A DNA stretch of 64,000 nucleotides from Profundibacter amoris (GTDB lineage: Bacteria; Pseudomonadota; Alphaproteobacteria; Rhodobacterales; Rhodobacteraceae): assembly GCF_003544895.1 (NCBI RefSeq), contig NZ_CP032125.1, forward strand, positions 3,300,001 to 3,364,000, written 5' to 3'. The notes beneath the pieces are model-generated. The model was given only the letters and a program-made list of their open reading frames with translations. It was not told the origin of the DNA and did not search any database. The first letter of the stretch is position 1; the number at the start of each line of letters is the position of its first letter. Below, one piece after another: positions 49,790 through 58,217 of this stretch. The position numbers and the translations under genes were made by a program.

Positions 49790-50788
49790 TTACCGCCATG
49801 TTTTGCTTTTGAATGCGCCCTGCGTTTCCTTTTGCCCTTCGGTCAGGGCCAGCAGGTCGCTGATTTGCGGGTCTTGCCCCGCCATGATGCTGTCCACAGC
49901 CTTGCGATAGGCCGAGACCACGGATTTTACATAGGCCTTGGAGCGTTGCCGCCCCTCGATCTTCAACGCGGTCACTCCGGCCTTCATCAGATCGGGCAAC
50001 AGGGTGGACAGGTTCAGGCTGATCGGTTCCTCGAAGGCGTAATAGGGGCCGTCATGCGCGGGGGTCAGATAGCGGCCCTTGCATATGGTTGGATAACCGG
50101 CGCTTTCGTTGCAGGAAAAACAGTCGATGGTGTATTCGCCCAGACGGGTCGACAGGTTGCCCGCGTCGTCCTTAATGTATTCCACCTGCGCGGCGGGGGA
50201 GCAAACGCCGTCCATGTTGGTGGACAGACCGGTGATATAATTGGTTAGCGAACAACGCCCTTCAACCATCAACCCGTGGTTGCCAAAGATAAATGTCTCG
50301 ATCTCGCAGGGGATTTCATCGGCCATCAGTTTGATTTCCGGGACCGTCAAAATCCGCGGCAGAACCACCCGTTTTACATTGAATTCGCGGCAATAATAAC
50401 GGATCGATTCCGGGGTCGAGGCCGCCGCCTGCACCGACAGGTGCAACCGGATATCGGGGTGTGTGTGGGCGATGTAGTCGGCCACGCCGATATCGGCGAC
50501 AATGAACGCATCCACCCCCAGCCGCGCGCCTGTATCCGCGGCCTCTTTCCACAGATCCACCTTGCCGGCGGGCGGAAATGTATTCAGCGCCAGCAGCACC
50601 TTGGTGCCGCCCGCATGGGCGTGGGCCACAGCGCGTTCCAGTTCGGGCACGGTGAAATTCAGGCCCGGAAAATTGCGGGCGTTGGTGGCGTTCTGAAAGC
50701 CGCAGTAAACCGCATCGGCCCCTGCATTCACTGCGGTGCGCATCGCCGAAGGGGTTCCGGCGGGGCAAACCAGTTCCGGTCTGATCAT
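49790..50788 (-). CDS. ubiU: UbiU, U32-family protein for O2-independent ubiquinone synthesis
   Basis: 332 residues. MIRPELVCPAGTPSAMRTAV and ADAVYCGFQNATNARNF at the N-terminus and cluster ligands in EGRCSLTNY, NMDGVCSPAA, and IDCFSCNES...TICKGRY. Forms a complex with UbiV. The ATG overlaps the ubiT stop by 4 bp. The protein is the anaerobic counterpart of the flavin hydroxylases UbiI/H/F, so it fits an organism that respires nitrite. Confidence 0.95.
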   Translation of the reverse strand: MIRPELVCPAGTPSAMRTAVNAGADAVYCGFQNATNARNFPGLNFTVPELERAVAHAHAGGTKVLLALNTFPPAGKVDLWKEAADTGARLGVDAFIVADIGVADYIAHTHPDIRLHLSVQAAASTPESIRYYCREFNVKRVVLPRILTVPEIKLMADEIPCEIETFIFGNHGLMVEGRCSLTNYITGLSTNMDGVCSPAAQVEYIKDDAGNLSTRLGEYTIDCFSCNESAGYPTICKGRYLTPAHDGPYYAFEEPISLNLSTLLPDLMKAGVTALKIEGRQRSKAYVKSVVSAYRKAVDSIMAGQDPQISDLLALTEGQKETQGAFKSKTWR

Positions 50789-51309
50789 TGGGTTTCCTGT
50801 TTTTCGTTTATACGTCTAAGGGCCCTCAGGGCCGCATGGCCGGGGCGTCCGAACATATCCGCCACTTCCTCGGCGATGCTGTTGTCGATGTCGTCCAGCG
50901 CATTGCGCAGGCAAACCACGGCTTCGGTATTGCCGGTGATGGTCAGGTTGCGCGAAAAGAACAACGCGTCCCCGTCCAGATCGCCATCAACCAGCATCAA
51001 CAGGTCCAGAAAGCTGCCTGAAATCCGGGCGTCCTGTTCGGGTATTTCATTACGCCTGCGCGCCACCAGCATCAGGTCATCCGGATCAGGGCGCAGCAGC
51101 ATGACAAATGGCAGGTTCACCGGGTCAATCACAAAAACCGCGCGGTAATGCGGACCCAGGCGGCCAAACATATCGGGATTGTTTTCGGCAATCCTATGCA
51201 CGATACGGCGCAGCACGGGTTGCAGCAAAAATAGCGGTGCAGGCGGCGCCCAACGCGGGCGTCGCTGCAAAAAACCGGCAATGGCGGGCTTGGATTCGGT
51301 ATGTTGCAT
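50785..51309 (-). CDS. ubiT: UbiT, SCP2-domain lipid-binding accessory factor
   Basis: 174 residues from ATG 51309. SCP2/sterol-carrier fold: PVLRRIVHRIAENNPDMF, HYRAVFVIDPVNLPF, FFSRNLTITGNTEAVV. It is the anaerobic partner of UbiJ and binds ubiquinone intermediates. A start at 51336 has an AAGGTG site, but this lies under the FNR box; 51309 is favoured because the FNR site lies at -41.5 and a -10 TACAGT at -13 to -8 relative to it. This would give a leaderless mRNA. Confidence 0.88.
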   Translation of the reverse strand: MQHTESKPAIAGFLQRRPRWAPPAPLFLLQPVLRRIVHRIAENNPDMFGRLGPHYRAVFVIDPVNLPFVMLLRPDPDDLMLVARRRNEIPEQDARISGSFLDLLMLVDGDLDGDALFFSRNLTITGNTEAVVCLRNALDDIDNSIAEEVADMFGRPGHAALRALRRINEKQETQ

Positions 51310-51343
51310 GCGCGCGACTGTAGGCTGTTGCAACATATGCACC

Positions 51344-51357
51344 TTGATATTAATCAA
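51344..51357 (-). promoter_or_regulatory. Perfect FNR box at the ubiT promoter
   Basis: TTGAT-ATTA-ATCAA, the FNR/FnrL consensus. Its centre (51350.5) is exactly 41.5 bp upstream of the ubiT ATG at 51309, and TACAGT at 51317-51322 would be the -10. That is the canonical class II activator geometry if transcription starts at or near the A of the ATG. Confidence 0.88.
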
Positions 51358-51403
51358 GTGCACGGCATGATCCAATGTATTTCTTTGTTTTATAAGAGAA
51401 TTT

Positions 51404-51480
51404 TGGTAGCGGGAGAGGGACTTGAACCCCCGACACGCGGATTATGATTCCGCTGCTCTAACCACCTGAGCTACCCCGCC
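51404..51480 (-). tRNA. tRNA-Met (anticodon CAT, elongator)
   Basis: 77 nt with CCA encoded. Acceptor GGCGGGG pairs with TCCCGCT (two G-U pairs); D-arm TAGCTCAGGTGG; anticodon stem GCGGA / TCCGC around ATCATAA; TPsiC arm GGGGGTTCAAGTCCCTC. Anticodon CAT. A lysidine-type tRNA-Ile2 usually has a different acceptor, so Met elongator is preferred. Confidence 0.92.
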
Positions 51481-51560
51481 GGACCGAGGCTGGATTTATG
51501 GGACAGGGGCGGTGCCGTCAAGAGGAAAACAGCACCACCCACTGATCTATCTGTGTTTCG

Positions 51561-53198
51561 CTACTGCGCCCAGTTCAATATAAAGTCTTTTGGCCAGCTT
51601 AACGAAGTGGTCAGGCGCACCGTTCGGGATTCACCCGGTTCAACCGTCATATCCCACGCCGCCACACCGCGCACATCGTCCACATCTGTTTCCGACGGGT
51701 TCGGACGGATGCGGGTGCTGACCACCAGATCCTCTTGCTGGGAATAGGGCAATGCGTATAGCGCGCGCACCTCTTGTGGTTTACCGGTCAGGTTCTCGAT
51801 GGCGAATTCCACCACATCCTCGCGGGTGTTGCTGGTGGTGATAATGCCGCTGTCGCCGGTTTCCTGTCGCAGGGCGGTATAGGTCAACCGCACGCCCTCC
51901 ATTGCGCCAAAGGGCAGGTCGGTTTCGGCCCCGGCGGGGATCAGGGCAAAATCGCTACGGCCGATGAAGGCCCCGTCGCGGTAATAGGACGCCATGCCGG
52001 GCAACAGGGGTTCGCCTGTGTCGTTGGTAATGGCCGCCATGACGAATGCAGTTTCATCCCTGCGCGGGATCGCCAGCAGGCTGGTCTCGACCGGTAGATC
52101 GAAACTGTCCAGCACCAGTTGCACGGTTTCGTTGTTCTCCAGCGTCACCTTGCGTGGATAGACATAGCGCAGGCTTAGCCCGTCGAATTGGGCCGAGGCC
52201 ATGATGACGGCTTCTTCAACCATCACCGGTTCGGCCATGGCCATATCCGCTCCAGATGCCATTCGTGCCGTCGAGGATAGCTTGGCCACGGGCGCATTTT
52301 CATAGATCGTGGCCAGATTGCGCCCCGCATCGCTGGGCGCGGATTGCGAAAACGGGTTGGCGGTGGACAGCACCAGATCAATATCGGCCCACGCTTGCCC
52401 CGTGCCCTGTTCCACCACCACTTTGCGTTCAACCGTCAATGACGGGTCATCGCCATAGGCCAGACGGAAATCGTAATCGACGCTCCAACGCGCGTTATCG
52501 ACAATCCGCGCCACTTCGAAACTGGCACTGACCGGTGTGGTCACCTCGACCGAAACGGCCATCATACCGCCCTGACCGGCGGGTGAGGACAGGCGGGCGA
52601 ACAGGCGTTCGGCCTCGGCCAGATCATCGTTCAGGTCGCGCAATTCCTTGTTCAGGTCGCGCGATTGCTGTTCCAGTTCCAGCCGCCGCACAATCGTCGC
52701 TTCGGCCTCGTCCCGCAGCATCTGCGCCAATGCGCGAAGTTGTGTCGGATCGGCATTGGCCAGTTCGCCACCGCTGACAGATTTCAAAAACCCCGTCTGC
52801 GTGTCCAGCGCGGCTAATTGCAGGTTCACCGTGCGGGTTTCAATCTGCTTTGCGGTGATGGCATCCTTTGCGGCCTCAACCGCCGCCTTGGCCTGGGCCT
52901 GGGCGGGCGACAGCAACGCATCCTGATCATAGGTCACATTGTCCAGATAATTGATCGCCCCGATGGTCACCCCGTCACTGACCTTTAGCTGCGGCGGCGT
53001 GAAGTTATAGCCGGACAAATCATAGGGCAGCAATACACGGTGACTGCCAGCGGGCAGGTCCACAGCGGCGCGATAGGTCACGCTGGCCCCTTCGGAATAG
53101 ATGGTGGCGGCTGTAACATTTAGCGGCGTGGTGAAATCGTCGGCCCACGCGGGCAGCGCAATGAACGAGGCAGAAAGACCCAGAAGAAGGTTACGCAT
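51561..53198 (-). CDS. DUF4139 / MuiA-like mucoidy inhibitor family protein
   Basis: 545 residues with signal peptide MRNLLLGLSASFIALPAWA. The N-terminal DUF4140 part has TIYSEGASVTYRAAVDLPAG and a predicted coiled coil about residues 95-205 (REIR-like LEQQSRDLNKELRDLNDDLA), then the DUF4139 domain. The C-terminal GESRTVRLTTSLSWPKDF is family-typical. Periplasmic or outer-membrane associated; in Acinetobacter a homologue affects mucoidy. Real activity unknown. Stands alone between a tRNA and a long inverted repeat. Confidence 0.83.
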   Translation of the reverse strand: MRNLLLGLSASFIALPAWADDFTTPLNVTAATIYSEGASVTYRAAVDLPAGSHRVLLPYDLSGYNFTPPQLKVSDGVTIGAINYLDNVTYDQDALLSPAQAQAKAAVEAAKDAITAKQIETRTVNLQLAALDTQTGFLKSVSGGELANADPTQLRALAQMLRDEAEATIVRRLELEQQSRDLNKELRDLNDDLAEAERLFARLSSPAGQGGMMAVSVEVTTPVSASFEVARIVDNARWSVDYDFRLAYGDDPSLTVERKVVVEQGTGQAWADIDLVLSTANPFSQSAPSDAGRNLATIYENAPVAKLSSTARMASGADMAMAEPVMVEEAVIMASAQFDGLSLRYVYPRKVTLENNETVQLVLDSFDLPVETSLLAIPRRDETAFVMAAITNDTGEPLLPGMASYYRDGAFIGRSDFALIPAGAETDLPFGAMEGVRLTYTALRQETGDSGIITTSNTREDVVEFAIENLTGKPQEVRALYALPYSQQEDLVVSTRIRPNPSETDVDDVRGVAAWDMTVEPGESRTVRLTTSLSWPKDFILNWAQ

Positions 53199-53300
53199 GA
53201 AAGCACCTGTTTGTTAGGTTTAAAAAGTCGATTACTATTCTTTGACGTATCTTATCCTATAATCCTTGGTGAACCCTATGAAAAAACCTCGACATGCGCG

Positions 53301-53436
53301 AAAATGATAGCGCCCGACCTGGTGGGCGCAGAGTGCTTGGGGTTTCGCATATGGAACACTATTGCATGCCTGACCCTACCCCTTGATTGCAACGTCGCTA
53401 AGCGCCCTCCATGGGGAGGTCGGGCGCTATCATTTT
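53301..53436. repeat. Long perfect inverted repeat between asd and DUF4139 gene
   Basis: Arms 53301-53320 and 53417-53436 are 20-bp perfect inverses (AAAATGATAGCGCCCGACCT and its complement). Inside, 53321-53329 pairs 53402-53410 (8 of 9). The core also has a CCTCC-ATGG-GGAGG hairpin (53406-53419 region). No gene or transposase is visible. It may be a miniature element, a structured RNA or a bidirectional barrier. Confidence 0.8.
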
Positions 53437-53480
53437 TGCAAAATGACGGGTGCTTGCGGGATGGGTGGTGATTCAAAACC

Positions 53481-53514
53481 AAAAAGGGCCTGGCAGAAAT
53501 CATCCGCCAAGCCC
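53481..53514 (-). terminator. Terminator after asd
   Basis: On the minus strand GGGCTTGGC / GCCAGGCCC (one G-U pair, 11-nt loop) then TTTTT. It lies about 29 bp past the asd stop. Confidence 0.8.
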
Positions 53515-53542
53515 TGCCATCAATTTCGCAATATCCGATAAA

Positions 53543-54565
53543 TCAGCGTTTGCTTAGAATTCGGTTCACATAAACTTCGGCGATCTGCACCGCGTTCAGC
53601 GCAGCCCCCTTGCGCAGGTTGTCCGACACACACCACAGGTTCAGCCCGTTATCAATCGTGCTGTCCTGACGGATGCGCGAAATAAAGGTGGCGTAGTCGC
53701 CCACACATTCCACCGGCGTGACGTAACCGCCGTCCTCGCGTTTGTCGATCACCATGATACCGGGGGATTCACGCAGAATGTCGCGGGCTTCGTCCTCGTC
53801 CAGATGATCCTCAAACTCGATGTTGATGGATTCGGCGTGGCCAACAAAAACCGGCACACGAACGCAGGTCGCGGTGACCTTGATGGCCTTGTCCACGATC
53901 TTTTTGGTCTCGGCAACCATCTTCCATTCTTCTTTGGTGCTGCCATCATCCATGAACACATCAATATGCGGAATCACATTGAACGCGATTTGCTTGGTGA
54001 AAACCTTGGGCGGTTTGTTATCGACAGGGTTGTAGATCGATTTGGTCTGGTCCCACAATTCGTCAATTGCTTCTTTGCCAGCGCCCGATACGGACTGATA
54101 GGTCGAAACCACCACCCGTTTGATCGTGGCGCGGTCGTGCAACGGTTTCAGCGCCACAACCATCTGCGCGGTTGAACAGTTGGGGTTGGCGATGATCATC
54201 TTGTTCTTGTAACCCTCGATCGCATCGGCGTTCACCTCGGGCACGATCAGCGGGATTTCAGGGTCATAACGATACAGCGACGAGTTATCGATCACCAGGC
54301 AACCGGCCTTGGCGGCCACGGGTGCATATTTCTTGGTGGCGTCAGATCCCACAGCAAACAGCGCAATATCCCAGCCGGAAAAATCGAACGTGTCCAGATC
54401 CTGCGTCTTGAGCGTTTTATCACCAAAGCTGACTTCGGTTCCCAGCGAGCGGCGCGAGGCAAGCACGGCAAGTTCGTCCACGGGGAACTGGCGTTCGTCC
54501 AGAATATTCAGCATTTCGCGGCCCACGTTACCGGTGGCCCCAACGACGGCGATTTTATAGCCCAT
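53543..54565 (-). CDS. asd: Aspartate-semialdehyde dehydrogenase
   Basis: 340 residues from ATG 54565. Rossmann motif VVGATGNVGREML, active-site Cys in NPNCSTAQM, and RVPVFVGHAESINIEFE. It makes aspartate semialdehyde for lysine, threonine, methionine and the diaminopimelate of cell wall. Monocistronic with a terminator. Upstream in-frame extension to 54673 is not credible: it has no homologue-like residues. Confidence 0.96.
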   Translation of the reverse strand: MGYKIAVVGATGNVGREMLNILDERQFPVDELAVLASRRSLGTEVSFGDKTLKTQDLDTFDFSGWDIALFAVGSDATKKYAPVAAKAGCLVIDNSSLYRYDPEIPLIVPEVNADAIEGYKNKMIIANPNCSTAQMVVALKPLHDRATIKRVVVSTYQSVSGAGKEAIDELWDQTKSIYNPVDNKPPKVFTKQIAFNVIPHIDVFMDDGSTKEEWKMVAETKKIVDKAIKVTATCVRVPVFVGHAESINIEFEDHLDEDEARDILRESPGIMVIDKREDGGYVTPVECVGDYATFISRIRQDSTIDNGLNLWCVSDNLRKGAALNAVQIAEVYVNRILSKR

Positions 54566-54926
54566 GACGGGTCTCCTATATGGGAATCTCTTTGTAACGC
54601 TGCGCTGATACCGCAAGCGGGCGTCGGGGGAAAGGGGCAGTTGGTGCGCAGACGCGCGCCTATGACTTATCACTCGCCTGTTGACATTCCCGCCCGCATC
54701 CCCGATATGCGATACATCCCGAGCGGTCGCCGCGTGAGCAGCCCGCCTTTATTGGCAGTCGGGACGCCCCGGGGTGCGATAACCTTTCACCAAGTTCCCA
54801 TTCACGCGGGGTTCTGACGGCCACACTGGTCGCAACCTCAGACGTTGGCCCGCAATCGGGCCTTATGCTGATTCCATCGGCAGGCCCGTTTTGTGCCGCC
54901 GAATACATATATGAAAGGGTCATTCC
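54566..54926 (+). promoter_or_regulatory. Leader region of the DEAD-box helicase gene
   Basis: 361 bp between divergent asd and the helicase. A TTGACA (-35, 54681) with GATATG 17 bp on is the best promoter, giving a leader of ~210 nt. The leader has a GGCCCG-CAAT-CGGGCC hairpin at 54847-54862. Long structured leaders are typical of cold-shock-controlled helicases; not proven here. Confidence 0.5.
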
Positions 54927-56222
54927 TTGACCACATTTGCAGATCTGGGCCTGTCGCCCAACATCCTGAAAGCCGTTGACGAAGCCGGCTATAAAACCCC
55001 CTCGCCTATTCAGGAAAAAGCAATCCCGCTGGCACTGGCCGGCCACGACATCATGGGCCTTGCCCAGACCGGCACCGGCAAAACCGCCGCTTTCGGCCTG
55101 CCGCTGATCGAAAACCTGATGAGCGACGGCTACAAGGCCCCGCCGAAAAACACCAAGGCGCTGATCCTTGCGCCCACCCGCGAACTGGTCAACCAGATCG
55201 CCGAAAACCTGCGTGCCTATGTGCGCAAAACCCACCTGAAGGTGAACCTTGTGGTGGGCGGCGTTTCGATCAACCGCCAGATCCAGAACCTGTCCAAGGG
55301 CACCGACATCCTTGTCGCAACCCCGGGCCGCCTGATCGACCTGCTGGACCGCCGCGCCATCTTCCTTGATAAAGCCCGCTTTTTGGTGCTGGACGAGGCC
55401 GACCAGATGCTGGACATGGGCTTCATCCACGCCCTGCGCAAAATCGCCCCCCTGCTGGGCACCCCGCGCCAGACCATGCTGTTTTCGGCCACCATGCCCA
55501 AACTGATGAACGAAATCGCCAGTGCCTATCTGAAAGACCCGAAAAAGGTTCAGGTCTCGACCCCTGGCAAGGCCGCCGATAAAATCACCCAGTCGCTGTA
55601 TTACACAGCACAGGCCAACAAGACGGAACTGTTAAAGGAATACCTGAACAAATCCCCCGATGGTCTGTCGCTGGTGTTCTCGCGCACCAAACACGGTGCG
55701 GAAAAACTGAAACGCACGCTGGAAACGGCGGGTTATTCTGCTGTGTCTATCCACGGCAACAAATCCCAAGGCCAGCGTGAACGCGCGATCAAGGCGTTCA
55801 AATCCGGCGAGGCCCGCGTGCTGGTGGCCACCGACGTTGCCGCGCGCGGTATCGACATTCCGGACGTCAGCCACGTTTACAACTACGACCTGCCCGAGGT
55901 GCCGGAAAACTATATCCACCGCATCGGCCGGACCGCCCGCGCCGGTAAAGGCGGCGAGGCGATTGCCTTTGTTTCCGCCACTGAAATTGGCTATCTGCGT
56001 CAGATCGAAAAGCTGATGAAGATCGAAATTCCGGTGGCCGGTGGCATCCGCCCGCAAGAGGAAAAACCGGCGCCCCGTGGCGGTGGCGGCGGACGCCGTG
56101 GTGGCGGTGGTGGCGGTCAACGTCGCGGTGGGGGCAAACCCCAAGGCGGCAATCCTTCCGGCGCGCCCCAGGGCAACAAACCCAAACGCCGCCGCAACCG
56201 TCGCCGTAAACCGGCGGCCTGA
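54927..56222 (+). CDS. DEAD-box RNA helicase, RhlE-like
   Basis: 431 residues starting at TTG 54927, with AAAGGG about 7 bp upstream and no in-frame ATG before conserved sequence. Motifs Q ([10 protein letters not shown]), I (AQTGTGKT), Ia (PTRELVNQI), II (DEAD), III (SAT), VI (HRIGRTAR) all intact. The ~55-residue tail is Gly/Arg-rich ([20 protein letters not shown]) and binds RNA. Likely role in RNA folding at low temperature or ribosome assembly. RhlE is the closest name; not separated from other DEAD proteins. Confidence 0.92.
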   Translation: MTTFADLGLSPNILKAVDEAGYKTPSPIQEKAIPLALAGHDIMGLAQTGTGKTAAFGLPLIENLMSDGYKAPPKNTKALILAPTRELVNQIAENLRAYVRKTHLKVNLVVGGVSINRQIQNLSKGTDILVATPGRLIDLLDRRAIFLDKARFLVLDEADQMLDMGFIHALRKIAPLLGTPRQTMLFSATMPKLMNEIASAYLKDPKKVQVSTPGKAADKITQSLYYTAQANKTELLKEYLNKSPDGLSLVFSRTKHGAEKLKRTLETAGYSAVSIHGNKSQGQRERAIKAFKSGEARVLVATDVAARGIDIPDVSHVYNYDLPEVPENYIHRIGRTARAGKGGEAIAFVSATEIGYLRQIEKLMKIEIPVAGGIRPQEEKPAPRGGGGGRRGGGGGGQRRGGGKPQGGNPSGAPQGNKPKRRRNRRRKPAA

Positions 56223-56265
56223 TTTGCGGCTGTCCCGGGTTTGATCCGGGAACTGAATCCAAAAG

Positions 56266-56286
56266 GCCCCGCATCCGGTGCGGGGC
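56266..56286 (+). terminator. Hairpin after the helicase gene
   Basis: GCCCCGCA-TCCGG-TGCGGGGC, 8-bp perfect stem, without a following T-run on the plus strand. Forty-four bp past the stop. Confidence 0.5.
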
Positions 56287-56331
56287 AACACCAACCTTGA
56301 CCAGTGCGATTTGAATCACCACTTACCCCAT

Positions 56332-56862
56332 ATGGTTCGTATTTTTACCCGCCTTTTATTCATCCTGTTGCTCGGCATTGCCGCGTTCATCGCCTATGAC
56401 CGCTACACCCAGGAACCACCGCCCCCACCCGCGCCACTAACCGAACAGATCGACCACATCCTGATCGAAAAATCCACCCGTCGTATGACTGTTTTCCGTG
56501 ATGGCCAAGCCGTGCGAACCTATAAAATCGCCCTTGGCTTCGCCCCCGATGGGGACAAGCTGCAACAAGGCGATGGCAAGACCCCCGAAGGGAAATTCAC
56601 CATCACCCGCCGCAATCCGAACAGCAAATATCACCTGTCACTGGGCATTGATTATCCACAAGCGGACGACATCGCCCGCGCAAAGGCGGCAGGGCTGGAT
56701 CCGGGCGGAGACATATTCATCCACGGGCAGCCCAACGGATTCGGAAAACTCGCAACAATCCCGACGGACTGGACCGCCGGTTGCATCGCCGTTTCGGATG
56801 CTGAAATCGAGGAACTATGGCGCGTGGTTCAAACCGGAACCACGGTGGAAATCAAACCTTAA
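56332..56862 (+). CDS. L,D-transpeptidase (YkuD family)
   Basis: 176 residues from ATG 56332. N-terminal membrane anchor (LLFILLLGIAAFIAYD), then a YkuD catalytic domain with FIHGQPNGFGKLATI and TAGCIAVSD; the HG-x-SxGC-like pattern gives His and Cys in the active site. Crosslinks peptidoglycan by 3-3 linkages or attaches lipoprotein. It is short, so a minimal enzyme. The stop overlaps the next (convergent) gene's stop by 4 bp. Confidence 0.88.
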   Translation: MVRIFTRLLFILLLGIAAFIAYDRYTQEPPPPPAPLTEQIDHILIEKSTRRMTVFRDGQAVRTYKIALGFAPDGDKLQQGDGKTPEGKFTITRRNPNSKYHLSLGIDYPQADDIARAKAAGLDPGGDIFIHGQPNGFGKLATIPTDWTAGCIAVSDAEIEELWRVVQTGTTVEIKP

Positions 56863-57206
56863 TTCCCCAGCAGCGCAATCGGCGCATTCACATCGCGCAC
56901 GAAATCCAGCGGTGCCTTGTCCTTGGCCACGGTGCTGCGTTTGAATTCGTATACCATCTGCCCGTTATCCTCTTCGGACGCAACGATCAGACACTGATAC
57001 AGATGTCGTGATCCATCATACAGATCAACCAGCCCGCGCAGATGCGGCGCATTTTCCGCGTCCAGGGCAAAACCGGTCTCCCAAAACCGCAGCACGGGGA
57101 AAATCTCGTCATCGGTTTGCACCCGTAAACGGCTTTTGCGTTTCAGATCGCGCTTGCGGGCTGCTTCCAGCCCCTCGCGCACTTCTTTTGGCAGAAATTC
57201 AAACAT
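56859..57206 (-). CDS. Conserved hypothetical protein
   Basis: 115 residues. MFEFLPKEVREGLEAARKRDLKRKSRLRVQ is a basic N-terminus, followed by a domain with LRFWETGFALDAENAPHLRG and LYQCLIVASEEDNGQMVYEF. Conserved in Rhodobacteraceae as I recall; no function. Cytoplasmic, no signal. Next to the cob cluster by position only. Confidence 0.7.
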   Translation of the reverse strand: MFEFLPKEVREGLEAARKRDLKRKSRLRVQTDDEIFPVLRFWETGFALDAENAPHLRGLVDLYDGSRHLYQCLIVASEEDNGQMVYEFKRSTVAKDKAPLDFVRDVNAPIALLGN

Positions 57207-57285
57207 CGCTCGCCCACCCAGTTTCCTGCCCCTACCTTGCCACGGTGTTGGTAAAGGTCAAGTTAAGAATTTGCGACAATGCGGA

Positions 57286-58077
57286 TCAGGTGTTGTTATC
57301 CTCGACCAGATCGACCCCGACCACAGGGCGTAAAACATGTGGTTTATCAGGGTTATACAGCGCCGAATCCTTGAATTCCCGCACCTCGCCCAGCGCCGGA
57401 CCGACCAGGATAAGCGCTGTGCGCGTGATCTTCTCGACCCGTACTTTTTTGCGAATATCCGTCAGGGTGCCACGCAGAATCATCTCGTCCGGCCAGCCCA
57501 CGCGATAGGCCACCACCACAGGGCAATCCAGCCCGTAATGCGGCACCAAAACACGCTCGATCTCGCGCATGTTGCGCACGCCCAGATGGATCGCCAATGT
57601 GGCGCCGGTGCGGGCGAAATTTTCCAGCGTTTCGCCTTCGGGCATCGACGTGGACTGCATGGAAACCCGCGTCAGAACAATGGATTGCGCCACTTCTGGA
57701 ATGGTCAATTCCTGCCCCAAAGCCGCCGCCGCCGCCGCATAGGCCGGCACACCGGGGACAATTTCGTAAGGGATGTCATCGGCCCGCAATCGCCGAATCT
57801 GCTCGGCAATCGCACCATATAGCGACGGGTCCCCCGAATGGACCCGCGCCACATCCTCGCCCCGCTTGTGCGCGGCCAGAATATCGCCGTGGGTGTCATC
57901 CAGCGTCATCGCCGCCGTGTCCTTGACAATCGCCCCCTCGGGCGCACCCGCGACCACCTGTTCGGGCACCAGAGACCCCGCAAACAGGCACACCGGACAG
58001 GCCGCAATCAACCGCTGCGCCTTGAGTGTCAGCAATTCGGGATCCCCCGGCCCCGCACCGATAAAATAGACCGTCAT
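57286..58077 (-). CDS. cobM: Precorrin-4 C(11)-methyltransferase
   Basis: 263 residues from ATG 58077. Tetrapyrrole methylase motifs FIGAGPGDPELLTLKAQ, VHSGDPSLYGAIAEQI and PGVPAYAAAAAALGQEL, characteristic of CobM/CbiF. Adds the C11 methyl in corrin synthesis. It is separated from the fused cobJ gene by 140 bp holding a palindrome, so it may have its own promoter, while the other cob genes overlap. Confidence 0.93.
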   Translation of the reverse strand: MTVYFIGAGPGDPELLTLKAQRLIAACPVCLFAGSLVPEQVVAGAPEGAIVKDTAAMTLDDTHGDILAAHKRGEDVARVHSGDPSLYGAIAEQIRRLRADDIPYEIVPGVPAYAAAAAALGQELTIPEVAQSIVLTRVSMQSTSMPEGETLENFARTGATLAIHLGVRNMREIERVLVPHYGLDCPVVVAYRVGWPDEMILRGTLTDIRKKVRVEKITRTALILVGPALGEVREFKDSALYNPDKPHVLRPVVGVDLVEDNNT

Positions 58078-58154
58078 ATTCCGTTTCCTTTTCAATCCGG
58101 CACCGTCCTGTCTGGACGAAAACCCGTTGTATTCTGCCACCCTGGAAAAGAACT

Positions 58155-58170
58155 ACTAAACCGGTTTAGT
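58155..58170. promoter_or_regulatory. Perfect 16-bp palindrome upstream of cobM
   Basis: ACTAAACC-GGTTTAGT, in the 140-bp gap between cobJ and cobM, 78 bp before the cobM ATG. Such sites are typical TetR-family operators. It shares ACTAAAC with the sequence upstream of the TetR gene at 10886. Confidence 0.6.
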
Positions 58171-58217
58171 GGATGTATTTTCCAAGTTCTTTCAAACAGT
58201 TATTCTGATACCCATGG

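Noticed and set aside
53211-53471. Small open frames inside the long inverted repeat
   Set aside because: They cross both repeat arms, have no ribosome site and no protein-like composition.
58077-58217. Cobalamin riboswitch upstream of cobM
   Set aside because: No B12-box-like GCCACTG element or the expected long fold is visible in the 140-bp gap.
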